Positions 1 through 10,025 are shown, counted from the first letter of the stretch. The stretch: DNA of 64,000 nt from Pseudoalteromonas byunsanensis (GCF_001854475.1 NZ_MNAN01000028.1:336089-400088); one strand, 5' to 3'. The notes: generated by a model not told the origin, from the letters alone. Translations and numbers: made by a program.

Positions 1-960
1 GGGGCTTTGGGTGAATGTGAAGTTAGCGTTACTCTAAACCTGCTCTGAACCTATTTGACGTCCAGAACCTATTCGCCGTCCTGAATCTACTCGTCACCCT
101 AAACCTATTCGTTACCCTGAGCTTGTTTCAGGATCTTTGCCGTTTAAGTGTTGTTTATAGAAACCAGATCCTGACCTTCGTCAGGATGGCGAAAGGTGCG
201 GGGCTTTGGGTGAATGTGAAGTTAGCTGTTCTGAATTTATTTGACGTCCACAACCTACTCGCCGTCCTGAATCTACTCGTCACCCTAAACCTATTCGTCA
301 CCCTAAACCTATTCGTCACCCTGAACTTGTTTCAGGGTCTTTGCCGTTTAAGTGTTGCTTATAAAAACCAGATCCTGACCTTCGTCAGGATGGCGAAAGG
401 TGCGGGGCTTTGGGTGAATGTGAAGTTAGCTGTTCTGAATTTATTTGACGTCCACAACCTACTCGCCGTCCTGAATCTACTCGTCACCCTAAACCTATTC
501 GTCACCCTAAACCTATTCGTCACCCTAAACCTATTCGTCACCCTAAACCTATTCGTCACCCTAAACCTATTCGTCACCCTAAACCTATTCGTCACCCTAA
601 ACCTATTCGTCACCCTGAACTTGTTTCAGGGTCTTTGCCGTTTAAGTGTTGCTTATAAAAACCAGATCCTGACCTTCGTCAGGATGACGAAAGGTGCGGG
701 GCTTTGGGTGAATGTGAAGTTAGCGTTACTCTAAACCTGCTCTGAACCTATTTGACGTCCAGAACCTATTCGCCGTCCTGAACCTACTCGTCACCCTGAA
801 CTTGTTTCAGGGTCTTTGCCGTTTAAGTGTTGCTCATAGAAACCAGATCCTGACCTTCGTCAGGATGACGAGGCTCTTTAAAGTGGATGTGCAACTTTAC
901 AAAACAACCAGATCCTGACCTTCGTCAGGATGACGAGGGTCTTGGTGGCACGCAACAAGC
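1..960. repeat. Nested tandem-repeat block with hairpin units
   Basis: No credible gene lies in this stretch. A long unit of about 200 bp recurs, with the GGGGCTTTGGGTGAATGTGA landmark at about 1, 200, 404 and 698, giving spacings of 199, 204 and 294. Inside the units sits an 18-bp unit (CTAAACCTATTCGTCACC): 2 perfect copies at 285-320 and 7 at 489-614. The 294 spacing equals 204 plus five 18-bp units, so copy number of the small unit explains the length difference. Each long unit also carries two hairpins: CCCTGAA-cttgt-TTCAGGG (for example 319-337) and ATCCTGA-ccttcg-TCAGGAT (for example 372-391). Extra copies of the second hairpin follow near 845-870 and 905-930. Because 18 is a multiple of 3, reading frames stay open on both strands, but they encode only hexapeptide repeats and are artefacts. 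Confidence 0.9.
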
Positions 961-1100
961 TTATGATAAATAAAGATAAGTAATTGGTGTTTTAAAATCA
1001 TTAAAACGTCAGGTTTTTTGTTTTTAGTGTGTTTATAGTACGCGGCAATTAAATAAAAGTTTTTGTATTTTCATTTACTTATTTTTAAAAAAGGAGATTT

Positions 1101-1545
1101 ATGAAGCGTTCTTTTGTTTTATTGATGCTGTTTTCGAGTTTATCATTTACAAGTCAAAGCGCGAGTCAAGATGGTTTTCCCGCATTAGAAACACGCTATA
1201 TGGGGCTAGAACCACCGGGGTTAACACCTAAATTATTTGCCCCTGGTATTGTATCTACAAAACAATACCTAGAAACGGAGGTTGTATTTTTGAGCGATAT
1301 GACACAGCTGTCGTTTACAAGAAATGGGAGGGAACTCAAAACACCTCAGTGGATTGTGATGCAGCACAAAGAAGGAAAGTGGCTTGAAAAGGCCATTGCG
1401 CCTTCGCAGGTGGTCAAGTACTTTGTTCTTTTGGCGCGGTGATAAAATAGTACAACAGGATGGCAGCAGTGATTGGATAGGTAACCCTCATTGGGTTGAT
1501 GCGAAAATAATCGAACAGATGAGGGTCAAATCTAAAACTTTATAA
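1101..1545 (+). pseudogene. Decayed paralog of the downstream secreted propeller gene
   Basis: The ATG at 1101 follows a good AAGGAG site and opens a frame of 113 codons with a signal peptide (MKRSFVLLMLFSSLSF). Residues 25-93 match the N-terminal part of the intact neighbour at 1717-2607 (shared pattern PPxLxPKLFxPxIVS, then FTR, then KW). The frame then runs out at 1442. Just downstream, in another frame, the DNA encodes SSTLFFWRGD ... WIGNPHWVDAKIIEQMR and stops at 1545, which matches the last 40 residues of the neighbour (YLFFSRGD ... WVGKSYWVDAKVIENLR). The simplest reading is an internal deletion of about 165 codons that also shifted the frame. The truncated 113-residue product might still be made and secreted, but it lacks most of the propeller. 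Confidence 0.85.
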
Positions 1546-1716
1546 AGCATTTAAAATCATAAAAATCAGTTGGTTATTAATTTTCACCAAGCAAAATTGG
1601 CATTGCAAATAAATGTAGTCGGTGCAAAGTCATTTAAAAGTCATTCGGGCGTCAGGTATTTTGCCATTGCTGAGAATAGATTGGTTATTTGTTTAAGCAT
1701 AAATAATGGATAACTA

Positions 1717-2607
1717 ATGATTAGAAAGATTATTTCAACTAGTTTACTTCTTGGTTTATTTACTTTGAGTGGCAAAAGCATAAGTCAAAGTGCAGATGCC
1801 GCTTTATCGCAACATTATTTTGGTGAAACGCCACCTAGCTTAGTGCCCAAACTATTTGACCCTAAAATAGTTTCACCCGATGGGCGTTTTGAAGGGGGCA
1901 TGTTTAACCCAGATATGGCTGCGTTCTATTTCACTCGTAAAAATGGCAAGTACAAAAAACGTACATTTTTTGTTGTTCGATATGACAATGGTCGCTGGGG
2001 TGAGGTGGTCGAGACGGATATACGGTGGCCGCAATTTTCTTCCGATGGCTCTGTGATGCATCTTGGGAAACAGTACAGAGAACTGACAGCAGCAGGGTGG
2101 TCTGAGTTAAAAAGTCTCGGCGCGTTTATAAAAGAGCAAGGGCACGGTTTGTCAGTGTCGGCAAAAGGGACTTATTATTTCCCATTTTATAAAAAACAAG
2201 ATAATGGGCATGGCAACATTGGCTATTCGCAGCTAATAAATGGCAAATACCAAGACCCTATAAAACTGGGACCACAGATCAATACCGGAGAGTGGATAGC
2301 ACACCCCTATATTGCGCCTGATGAATCTTATTTAATGTGGGATGTCGTGCGAGATGTCGGCCATGGTGGGTCAGATATTTATATCAGCTTTAAAAACAGC
2401 GCAGGGGAATGGTTACCCGCGATCAATATGGGCGAGCACATTAATACGGACTCAGATGAAAGTTCTCCGTGGGTGAGTCATGACGGGAAATATCTATTTT
2501 TCTCTCGTGGTGATTGGCATCGTCGAAAAGACGGCAGCAAAAACTGGGTAGGAAAAAGTTATTGGGTTGATGCCAAAGTGATTGAGAATCTAAGGCCCAA
2601 ACTATAG
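1717..2607 (+). CDS. Secreted WD40/PD40-like beta-propeller protein, function unknown
   Basis: The product has 296 residues with an N-terminal signal peptide (hydrophobic residues about 8-20), so it is predicted to be periplasmic or secreted. The rest consists of repeated blades of the PD40/TolB type: motifs such as FYFTRKNGKY, PQFSSDGS, GGSDIYISF, INTDSDESSPWVSHDGKYLFFSR. This fold is used for ligand or protein binding and in some families for glycan hydrolysis, but no catalytic signature is recognisable, so no enzymatic role is claimed. A GGA-type ribosome site lies 6 bp before the ATG. A decayed copy lies directly upstream, so the pair arose by tandem duplication. The gene converges on the minus-strand sigma factor gene. 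Confidence 0.75.
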   Translation: MIRKIISTSLLLGLFTLSGKSISQSADAALSQHYFGETPPSLVPKLFDPKIVSPDGRFEGGMFNPDMAAFYFTRKNGKYKKRTFFVVRYDNGRWGEVVETDIRWPQFSSDGSVMHLGKQYRELTAAGWSELKSLGAFIKEQGHGLSVSAKGTYYFPFYKKQDNGHGNIGYSQLINGKYQDPIKLGPQINTGEWIAHPYIAPDESYLMWDVVRDVGHGGSDIYISFKNSAGEWLPAINMGEHINTDSDESSPWVSHDGKYLFFSRGDWHRRKDGSKNWVGKSYWVDAKVIENLRPKL

Positions 2608-2724
2608 GCCAATTAGCGGGTCGCGCTTTATGCATTTTAACTTTTGTATAGCAAAAAAGCGCTTGGTTAGTACAGTTTAAGCCACTGTTTTATCTTTTAT
2701 GACGCATTTTGTGAAGTTAACGCT

Positions 2725-3603
2725 TTAAACAACTTGCCACTTTGCTGACTCCATCACATATCGTGCATAGCGAAAATCTTGTAAGCGCTTAAGTGCATCA
2801 GCAGCGTATTCGAGCAAGACCACATATTGAGGAGTGGTTTTGCTTATCTTAGGTTCAAACACTAGCACAGCGGGCTTGCCCTCTACTATGCCGGGTTCGG
2901 CATGCCAATTGGTGAGCGTATCGTAATTACTAAAGTAAAACTGAATGTCTTTTTTGCCATGCATCTGTGCCTTGGCCACCATATCTAATTTTATTTCGTC
3001 AATGGTAAGAGACAGTAGCTCGTCAAATTTACGCTGATTAAATAGTTCGGTATACAGCTTTAAACGCCGAGTGTCGTCATCACTAATGGTTTTAGTCGCG
3101 CTTGGTATATAGCCTTTTAGCTGTCCTCTGGCTCTAGCCAGTGCTGATTTGATAGCATCTTCTGTGGTGTGCAGTAATGCGGCACTTTGCTGCGCACTAT
3201 AGCCAAATCCATTATTGAGGACCAGAACGCTACGCTGTATTGGTGGCAATGTCATCAACCAGTCAAGGTCGTCTAGCGCGGCGTCATTTATCATTTTATC
3301 ACTATTGATATTGTCATGTGCGACCGTATAGCCCTCAGGTCTAGCTTGCGTTGCTCGGTGATTATCTATCATCAGATTGCTGGCTAATTTAAATAACCAC
3401 GCTTGCAAATTATTTATGGGGATACTTTGCGCCAGCCCTTGATAGGCGCGTAGCAACGTGGCTTGTACTAAGTCTTCACCGTCAAATACAGAGCCAGTAA
3501 TGCGAGTACAAAAACGATGTAGAATAGGGCGAGCTTCGCTTAGGTGAGTAAGTAAATCTTGCTCGGTGGCGATAGGTTCATGTTTCATGTGTTTATTTAC
3601 CAT
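2725..3603 (-). CDS. ECF-type sigma-70 factor with C-terminal NTF2-like domain
   Basis: Region 2 of a sigma-70 family factor covers about residues 20-90 (RFCTRITGSVFDGEDLVQAT..., NLQAWLFKLASNLMIDNHRA). Region 4 covers about 115-165 (LPPIQRSVLVL...GYSAQQSAALL..., AIKSALARARGQLKGYI). It is followed by about 110 residues resembling the SnoaL/NTF2-like extension seen in SigJ/ECF41-type factors, which in those families modulates sigma activity without a classical anti-sigma factor. The start chosen is the ATG at 3603, preceded by AAGGGG at 9 bp; an ATG at 3627 without such a site is also possible. The gene overlaps the end of the upstream minus-strand gene by 11 bp, so the two are probably co-transcribed and translationally coupled. 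Target promoters are unknown. Confidence 0.8.
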   Translation of the reverse strand: MVNKHMKHEPIATEQDLLTHLSEARPILHRFCTRITGSVFDGEDLVQATLLRAYQGLAQSIPINNLQAWLFKLASNLMIDNHRATQARPEGYTVAHDNINSDKMINDAALDDLDWLMTLPPIQRSVLVLNNGFGYSAQQSAALLHTTEDAIKSALARARGQLKGYIPSATKTISDDDTRRLKLYTELFNQRKFDELLSLTIDEIKLDMVAKAQMHGKKDIQFYFSNYDTLTNWHAEPGIVEGKPAVLVFEPKISKTTPQYVVLLEYAADALKRLQDFRYARYVMESAKWQVV

Positions 3604-4402
3604 GTTTGGTTGCCCCTTGTAATGCATGCCACTTTTTACGTTCGGCTAGTGCAGCATAATATTCAATAGCTTTTCTGTATTTCTCTTTGGCATTACCAAT
3701 CACAGGTTGTCCGTGAATAGGCAAAACGTGCTCGAAAGGCAGGTTAAGTATAGCTCTTAGCTCATTGCCACTTGGTTGAGTCATAAGCCACCAGCCAACG
3801 CCAATATTATAGGGTTTAGCTAAACGAAATAAGTGCATGAATATTTTTGCAAGTAAGTTGGTAAATATATTGGGTTTTGGGGTGTTATGCAGTACATCTC
3901 CTGCGAGCAGTATACCGTTGTCTCGATTTAATATGATACAGCCCTCTTTTAATTTGGGGCTATTCATTACCCACAGTTGCGCGTTAGGTAGCGGCAAATC
4001 GGTATGTTCATCAAACCAAATATCTGGCTCAAAATAATTTTGCGTGTTTTCTACGTCAGTACGCAGTCCTTTGGTGTATTGCGTATCTTTAAGCGCATAG
4101 ATTGTGGCGCAGTATCGAGTCTTGTAAAAACCATCATCGGCACCATGCATTGACGCAAGGCGTATCACGTTTTTTACTTTGCCTAGCGCATCTAGTTGTT
4201 TTAGTCCTTCATCACTGAGTTTCATACTGTTGATGAGAGTTAACGTACCGTCGTGATTGCGCACTATGGTCATTGAGCGTGAGATCCTTGGCTTCAAAAA
4301 TAGCGGCATATCCCAGCCCCCTTCAACAAACCAAATATTTTTGAATACTTCTTGTAATTGACCGTGTGCAAATGCACCAGAGTGAGTGTGAGATGTGCAC
4401 AT
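3593..4402 (-). CDS. Metallo-beta-lactamase-fold-like protein, degenerate metal site
   Basis: The product has about 269 residues and no signal peptide. The layout is that of a metallo-beta-lactamase-type hydrolase of the DUF4336 kind: an early strand region with TLTLINSMKL, then RLASMHGADDGFY where the HxHxDH motif would be, then GCIILNRDNGILLAGDVLHN with the usual GD, and HVLPIHGQPVIGN with the terminal His. The first metal motif is reduced (HGADD), so catalysis is uncertain. The ATG at 4402 has GGAG 6 bp upstream; a TTG 12 bp earlier is less likely. It is the first gene of a two-gene operon with the sigma factor, suggesting that its product or substrate relates to the signal the sigma factor reads (inference). 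Confidence 0.6.
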   Translation of the reverse strand: MCTSHTHSGAFAHGQLQEVFKNIWFVEGGWDMPLFLKPRISRSMTIVRNHDGTLTLINSMKLSDEGLKQLDALGKVKNVIRLASMHGADDGFYKTRYCATIYALKDTQYTKGLRTDVENTQNYFEPDIWFDEHTDLPLPNAQLWVMNSPKLKEGCIILNRDNGILLAGDVLHNTPKPNIFTNLLAKIFMHLFRLAKPYNIGVGWWLMTQPSGNELRAILNLPFEHVLPIHGQPVIGNAKEKYRKAIEYYAALAERKKWHALQGATKHGK

Positions 4403-4664
4403 AATGAGCTCCAAATTTAATCGTGTTATAGATAAGACGGATATGACCCATTAAAAGAGTCGGCTCTGGTACATTTTTTTGAAAGATCCAAATATATTTC
4501 TTAACTAAGGTTACTTATATATGTTTGGTGCACCGTAAAGTCTCGGTAGGGGGCTTTAACGCAAAGCGGCAGTGTACTCTATTTGATGGTTGTGGTACTT
4601 TTCGGAATATTAATAAACGCATGTCAGGGGACATTCTGACATGCCAATTAGAAAACAGTATTTT

Positions 4665-5267
4665 ATGCAATTATCACCTAGTTTAACTGCGCTTATTGAA
4701 GCCCTTCGTTGTTTGCCTGGCATTGGCCCAAAATCAGCACAACGCATAGCCTTTCATTTACTTGAGAGAGACCGAGATGGTGGTACACAACTTGGCAATT
4801 GTTTGACTAAGGCGATGCAGGTGATTGGTCATTGCCAATCATGCCGAACATTTTCTGAGTCTGCACAATGCGATATTTGTCAAAGTGTTAAACGCCAAGA
4901 TAGTCGTTTACTTTGTATTGTTGAGTCACCGACAGACGTATTAGCAATTGAACAAACGGGTCAATATCAGGGGTTGTACTTTGTACTGATGGGCCACTTA
5001 TCACCCATTGATGGTATTGGACCTAAAGAAATAGGCTTGGATGTTTTAGAGAAAAAGCTAATAGCGGGTAATATTGACGAAGTTATTTTGGCCACCAATC
5101 CAACTGTTGAAGGTGAAGCAACCGCGCACTTTATTGCAGAGCTGTGCCAAAAATATCAAGTGGCAGCATCACGTATTGCTCATGGTATGCCGGTAGGGGG
5201 TGAGCTGGACTTAGTTGATGGCATGACGCTTATGCATGCATTTTCAGGCAGACGCAGCTTAAGTTAA
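4665..5267 (+). CDS. recR: Recombination mediator RecR
   Basis: RecR acts with RecF and RecO to load RecA on gapped single-stranded DNA during repair. The 200-residue product shows the helix-hairpin-helix near the start ([16 protein letters not shown]), the Cys4 zinc finger (HCQSCRTF...CDIC) and the Toprim segment ([14 protein letters not shown]...[13 protein letters not shown], [18 protein letters not shown]). The start at 4665 ([16 protein letters not shown]) lines up with the E. coli protein; an ATG at 4641 with a weak AGGGGA site would add 8 residues. The usual upstream partners dnaX and ybaB are not here: a divergent sigma-factor operon occupies that position. htpG and adk follow in the usual order. 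Confidence 0.95.
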   Translation: MQLSPSLTALIEALRCLPGIGPKSAQRIAFHLLERDRDGGTQLGNCLTKAMQVIGHCQSCRTFSESAQCDICQSVKRQDSRLLCIVESPTDVLAIEQTGQYQGLYFVLMGHLSPIDGIGPKEIGLDVLEKKLIAGNIDEVILATNPTVEGEATAHFIAELCQKYQVAASRIAHGMPVGGELDLVDGMTLMHAFSGRRSLS

Positions 5268-5352
5268 ATGTGATGCAATGATTTATAAGTACTCAGAGTG
5301 AAATGGACCACACTCTGAGCACAACAATTGGCAAATTAATTTATTTTTTCCC

Positions 5353-5380
5353 CTTGAAGTTAAAAAACTCTCCCCCATAT
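5353..5380 (+). promoter_or_regulatory. Sigma-32 (heat-shock) promoter of htpG
   Basis: CTTGAA at 5353-5358 and CCCCATAT at 5373-5380 are separated by 14 bp. Both boxes match the RpoH consensus almost perfectly, and the site lies 47 bp before the htpG start, fitting the known heat-shock control of htpG. Confidence 0.88.
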
Positions 5381-5427
5381 CCTTTGACATATTAACACTG
5401 CATCTATTGGTTATACCGGAGAGAACA

Positions 5428-7341
5428 ATGACCGCAGCTCAAAAAGAAACATTAGGCTTTCAAACAGAAGTCAAACAATTATTAAACCTAATGATCCATT
5501 CTTTGTACTCAAACAAAGAGATCTTTTTACGTGAACTGGTGTCAAACGCATCTGACGCAGCGGATAAATTACGCTTTTTAGCCTTATCAAATGGTGATTT
5601 ATACGAAGGTGACGCAGAGCTTCGTGTACGTGTTAGCGTAGACAAAGAAGCAAATACCATCACTATTTCTGATAATGGTATTGGTATGTCGCGTGATGAA
5701 GTGATCAGTTCACTAGGTACGATTGCTAAATCTGGCACCGCAGAGTTTTTCCAAAACTTAACAGGCGACCAAGCGAAAGATTCTCAGCTTATTGGTCAAT
5801 TTGGTGTTGGCTTTTACTCGGCATTCATCGTAGCCGATGCGGTAACAGTGGTTACTCGTAAAGCAGGTGAGAAAGCTGCAGTTGAATGGCACTCAAAAGG
5901 TGAAGGTGAATACACCTTAGCTGAAGTAGAAAAAGAAGGCCGTGGTACCGACATTATTCTTCACCTTCGTGAAGACGAACAAGAGTTTTTAGATGACTTT
6001 AGACTACGTGGCATCGTTACTAAATACTCGGATCACATTTCAATTCCTGTAGAAATGTATAAAGAGCCTGTGCCTGAGTCAGAAGGTCCTGATGGTGAGA
6101 AAATTGAAGCCAAGCCTGGTGAGTGGGAAGCTATTAACCGCGCAACGGCACTTTGGACTCGCGACAAGTCTGAAATAAGCGAAGAAGAATATAAAGAGTT
6201 CTACAAGCATGTTGGTCATGATTGGGAAGAGCCTCTAACATGGGCACACAACAAGGTAGAAGGTAAGACTGAATACACCAGCTTGCTTTATATCCCTAAA
6301 AAAGCACCGTTTGATTTGTGGAATCGTGACCGTCAAGGTGGTTTGAAACTATATGTGCAACGCGTATTCATTATGGATGACGCCGAGCAGTTCATGCCAA
6401 GTTACCTACGATTTGTAAAAGGCTTGCTAGATTCAAACGATTTACCATTGAACGTATCGCGTGAAATTTTACAAGATAACAAGATCACACAAGCAATTCG
6501 TAAAGGTTGTACGTCACGCGTGCTTAAAATGCTTGAGCGTATGGGCAAAAACAAACCAGAAGAGTATCAAACGTTCTGGAATGAGTTTGGTCAAGTTATC
6601 AAAGAGGGGCCTGCAGAAGATATGGCCAATAAAGAAGCCATTGCTAAACTGCTGCGCTTTAGCTCAACACACACTGATGAAAGCACACAAAATGTGTCTT
6701 TAGAGCAGTACATTGAGCGTATGAAAGAAGGTCAGGACAAGATTTACTATGTCGTTGCTGACAGCTTTGAAGCGGCGAAAAATTCGCCTCACCTAGAAAT
6801 CTTCCGCAAGAAAGGCATCGAGGTGTTATTGCTTTCTGATCGCGTAGATGAGTGGATGATGAGCCACTTAACAGAGTTTGAAGAAAAGCAACTTCAGTCA
6901 ATTACGCGTGGTGACTTAGACTTAGGCGACTTAGACGACGAAGAAACCAAAAAAGCTCAAGAAGAAAGCGAAAAAGAAGTAGAAGGGTTGGTTGAGCGTG
7001 TTAAAGGCGTGCTTGGCGACAAAGTTAAAGAAGTACGCTTTACGCATCGTTTAACTGATTCTCCTGCGTGTGTTGTTGCAGATGAACACGATATGAGTTC
7101 ACAGATGCAAAAGCTAATGGAGTCGGTTGGTCAGGCTGTACCTGAAGCTAAACCTGTGTTTGAGCTAAACCCAGAGCACCAGCTTGTTAAACACTTAAAT
7201 GTTGAACAAGATGAAGATAAGTTCGCACAGTGGTCAGAAGTGTTACTAGACCAAGCTTTGCTTGCAGAGCGTGGTAGTCTAAAAGATCCAGCTGGATTCG
7301 TAACACGTCTTAATAAATTAATGCTTGATCTAAGTAAATAG
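5428..7341 (+). CDS. htpG: Molecular chaperone HtpG (bacterial Hsp90)
   Basis: HtpG is the cytosolic ATP-dependent Hsp90 chaperone. The 637-residue product is full length and shows the GHKL ATPase signatures: [38 protein letters not shown] and [15 protein letters not shown]. The middle domain includes [15 protein letters not shown] and [11 protein letters not shown] with the catalytic-loop Arg, and the C-terminal dimerisation domain follows. The true start is the ATG at 5428, preceded by GGAGAG; an in-frame TTG 21 bp upstream should be ignored. The gene sits behind a sigma-32 promoter and ends at a strong terminator, so it is mostly a single-gene unit between recR and adk. Confidence 0.97.
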   Translation: MTAAQKETLGFQTEVKQLLNLMIHSLYSNKEIFLRELVSNASDAADKLRFLALSNGDLYEGDAELRVRVSVDKEANTITISDNGIGMSRDEVISSLGTIAKSGTAEFFQNLTGDQAKDSQLIGQFGVGFYSAFIVADAVTVVTRKAGEKAAVEWHSKGEGEYTLAEVEKEGRGTDIILHLREDEQEFLDDFRLRGIVTKYSDHISIPVEMYKEPVPESEGPDGEKIEAKPGEWEAINRATALWTRDKSEISEEEYKEFYKHVGHDWEEPLTWAHNKVEGKTEYTSLLYIPKKAPFDLWNRDRQGGLKLYVQRVFIMDDAEQFMPSYLRFVKGLLDSNDLPLNVSREILQDNKITQAIRKGCTSRVLKMLERMGKNKPEEYQTFWNEFGQVIKEGPAEDMANKEAIAKLLRFSSTHTDESTQNVSLEQYIERMKEGQDKIYYVVADSFEAAKNSPHLEIFRKKGIEVLLLSDRVDEWMMSHLTEFEEKQLQSITRGDLDLGDLDDEETKKAQEESEKEVEGLVERVKGVLGDKVKEVRFTHRLTDSPACVVADEHDMSSQMQKLMESVGQAVPEAKPVFELNPEHQLVKHLNVEQDEDKFAQWSEVLLDQALLAERGSLKDPAGFVTRLNKLMLDLSK

Positions 7342-7357
7342 GTTCATGCGTGAAGTC

Positions 7358-7385
7358 AAAAAGGGGCTCTATAGCCCCTTTTTTG
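7358..7385 (+). terminator. Rho-independent terminator after htpG
   Basis: An AAAGGGGCT / AGCCCCTTT stem with a short loop is followed by a T run, 16 bp after the htpG stop. Confidence 0.9.
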
Positions 7386-7473
7386 CGTTTATATGACTAT
7401 TAAGTTAAGCAATTAGTATAAGTCGCTTGAGAATCTTGGACGCATGTGAAAAAATTTAACCAACTTCAAATAA

Positions 7474-8142
<669 letters not shown>

Positions 8143-8162
8143 TTTTTTTAGATTATTGGAAA

Positions 8163-8189
8163 ATGCCAGTCATTGACTGGCATTTTTTA
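8163..8189 (+). terminator. Rho-independent terminator after adk
   Basis: An ATGCCAGTC / GACTGGCAT stem with a short ATT loop is followed by TTTTTTA. It lies between the convergent adk and tpx genes and may serve both. Confidence 0.88.
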
Positions 8190-8213
8190 TGATTGAATAA
8201 TACTGCAAGCTTT

Positions 8214-8795
8214 TTAGAGCGCTTTAAGTGCCTCTAGGGTTTGCTCGTAATTCGGCTCTGTTGCCAAATTTTCAACTAGCTGTTTGTATACTATTTTGTG
8301 TTCTTTGTTCAGCACGAAAACAGCACGACTCAATAGCCCCATATCCTTGATATATAAGCCATAGTTTTTCCCAAAGTCGTGCCAAACTGAATCTGATAGT
8401 GTTTGTATTTTGTCGATTCCTTCAGCTTGGCAAAAACGTTTTTGCGCAAAAGGTAAATCCGCGCTTATGGTCAACATGACGACATCGCTAAATTCTCCAG
8501 CGACTTTTTCATTAAAATGTTTAGTTTGTAAGCTACATATGCCGGTGTCTAAACTGGGTACCACACTAATTAATACGGCTTTATCTTTGAAGTCTGTTAA
8601 TGTAACAGGAACGAAAGAGCCATCAACGACTTTGAAATCTGGGGCTTGTTGGCCAACTTTAACGCCATTACCTAATAAAGTTACAGGTTTGCCGTTAGCA
8701 TTTACTTTGCCATTATCTATTTGATTTTCCTGAAAATCCATTGCTATAAGCTGTGCTGAAAACAGCGCCGTAGCTAGTATTATTGCTTTGTGCAT
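8214..8795 (-). CDS. tpx: Thiol peroxidase Tpx, exported form
   Basis: Atypical 2-Cys peroxiredoxin that reduces hydroperoxides. The peroxidatic Cys87 lies in PSLDTGICSLQTKHFNE and the resolving Cys122 in RFCQAEGI, a spacing typical of Tpx. Before the Tpx core (GNGVKVGQQAPDFKV onward) is a stretch MHKAIILATALFSAQLIA that reads as a signal peptide, so this copy should act in the periplasm, unlike the cytosolic E. coli enzyme. The ATG at 8795 has TAGGA 7 bp upstream; a TTG two codons earlier is not needed. The gene is monocistronic and convergent with adk. Confidence 0.92.
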   Translation of the reverse strand: MHKAIILATALFSAQLIAMDFQENQIDNGKVNANGKPVTLLGNGVKVGQQAPDFKVVDGSFVPVTLTDFKDKAVLISVVPSLDTGICSLQTKHFNEKVAGEFSDVVMLTISADLPFAQKRFCQAEGIDKIQTLSDSVWHDFGKNYGLYIKDMGLLSRAVFVLNKEHKIVYKQLVENLATEPNYEQTLEALKAL

Positions 8796-9016
8796 AAACA
8801 AGTCCTAAGGTCAGTTATCGTAATCATTCAGAGTGTATTATACTGTTAGCTATGAACCAAGCTTACGGTAGGAATTACGTTGTAAATCAAGGCCGATTTT
8901 ATTAACATGTGCCGTAAAAATAAGCGGTATCCTAATATAGAATACCTATAACAACAAATGCAACCATTTAATAACATCTCATTAATATTGTGGTTTGTCA
9001 ATGTAAGAGAGCTTTT

Positions 9017-10021
9017 ATGTCAACATTGGTCTTAATATGTGATGACTCAAAACTGGCGCGTCGACAGTTGGCGCGTTCGTTGCCAAGTGATTGGGACATA
9101 AAAGTAGAGTTTGCAGAGCATGGTATTGATTGTATTGAAAAAATAAAAAAACTCTCACCTGAAATTCTTTTCTTAGATTTAAACATGCCACAAATGGATG
9201 GCTACGGCGTTCTACAAGCAATAAATGAGCAAGGTTTAAATGTGCTTACCGTCGTGGTTTCGGGAGACATTCAGCCAAACGCACATCAACGTGTTATTGA
9301 GCTTGGTGCAATAGATTTCATTCGAAAACCCTGCGATTCATCAAAGCTGGTGGAAATCATCGAGCATCATGGTATTCGAGACAGGGCGATTAGAGAAAGC
9401 TTGGTTCATAAACTGGGGGAGCAGTTGGAACCTGAGATCAGAGACATCTATCAAGAACTGACGAACGTTGCGATGGGCCAAGCAGGGGATTTACTTGCAC
9501 GCTTGTTGAATGTGTTTGTAGAGTTACCTATTCCGAATGTAAATGTATTAGAAGTAAGCGAGTTACATATGGCGTTACAAGCCATTGATGCTAATGCCAG
9601 TACATCGGGTGTATGCCAAGGGTTTATTGGTGGTGGTGTCTCTGGTGAAGCGCTTCTTTTGCTAAATGACTCAAGTTTTAAAGAAGTCGCATCGCTGATG
9701 AACTATCAAGGTGAGTTAAATGACAAAGTTGAGTTAGAGCTATTGATGGATATTAGTAATATCTTAATTGGCGCTATTTTAACTGGGCTATCAAAACAAT
9801 TAGACATGTCTTTTAGTCAGGGCCACCCTGTGGTGTTGGGGCAGCACTGCGATGTGTCCGACTTAGTCAAAGCAAATAAAGGTCGATGGCAAAGAACGTT
9901 AGCGATAGAGATCAGTTATGGTATTGAAAACCACAATATTAACTGTGACCTTATGTTGTTGTTTACAGAAGACTCATTAAAAACCTTGAAGTATAAAGTC
10001 GCCTATTTATTAGAAGATTAA
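9017..10021 (+). CDS. Response regulator with CheC-like phosphatase output domain
   Basis: Residues 1-120 form a CheY-type receiver: acidic pair D9/D10, phospho-acceptor D54 in LFLDLNMPQMDG, the SGD switch position and K104 in FIRKP. Residues about 140-334 resemble a CheC/CheX/FliY phosphatase domain with an ExxN motif at 147-150 (QELTNVAMGQAGD) and a variant DxxN at 245-248 (LMDISNILIG). Such proteins are expected to dephosphorylate CheY-like partners or the attached receiver. The ATG at 9017 is preferred (AGAGAG upstream) over an in-frame GTG 27 bp earlier. A diguanylate cyclase starts 4 bp after the stop, so the two are translationally coupled and probably form one signalling pair. Confidence 0.85.
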   Translation: MSTLVLICDDSKLARRQLARSLPSDWDIKVEFAEHGIDCIEKIKKLSPEILFLDLNMPQMDGYGVLQAINEQGLNVLTVVVSGDIQPNAHQRVIELGAIDFIRKPCDSSKLVEIIEHHGIRDRAIRESLVHKLGEQLEPEIRDIYQELTNVAMGQAGDLLARLLNVFVELPIPNVNVLEVSELHMALQAIDANASTSGVCQGFIGGGVSGEALLLLNDSSFKEVASLMNYQGELNDKVELELLMDISNILIGAILTGLSKQLDMSFSQGHPVVLGQHCDVSDLVKANKGRWQRTLAIEISYGIENHNINCDLMLLFTEDSLKTLKYKVAYLLED

Positions 10022-10025
10022 AACT

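Noticed and set aside
489..614. Possible CRISPR array
   Set aside because: The 18-bp units are directly adjacent with no spacers, and no cas genes are near.
123..734. Open frames of 203 codons (plus) and 84 codons (minus, 359-613) in the repeat block
   Set aside because: They consist of a hexapeptide repeat produced by the 18-bp DNA repeat, are open on both strands at once, and have no ribosome site or family similarity.
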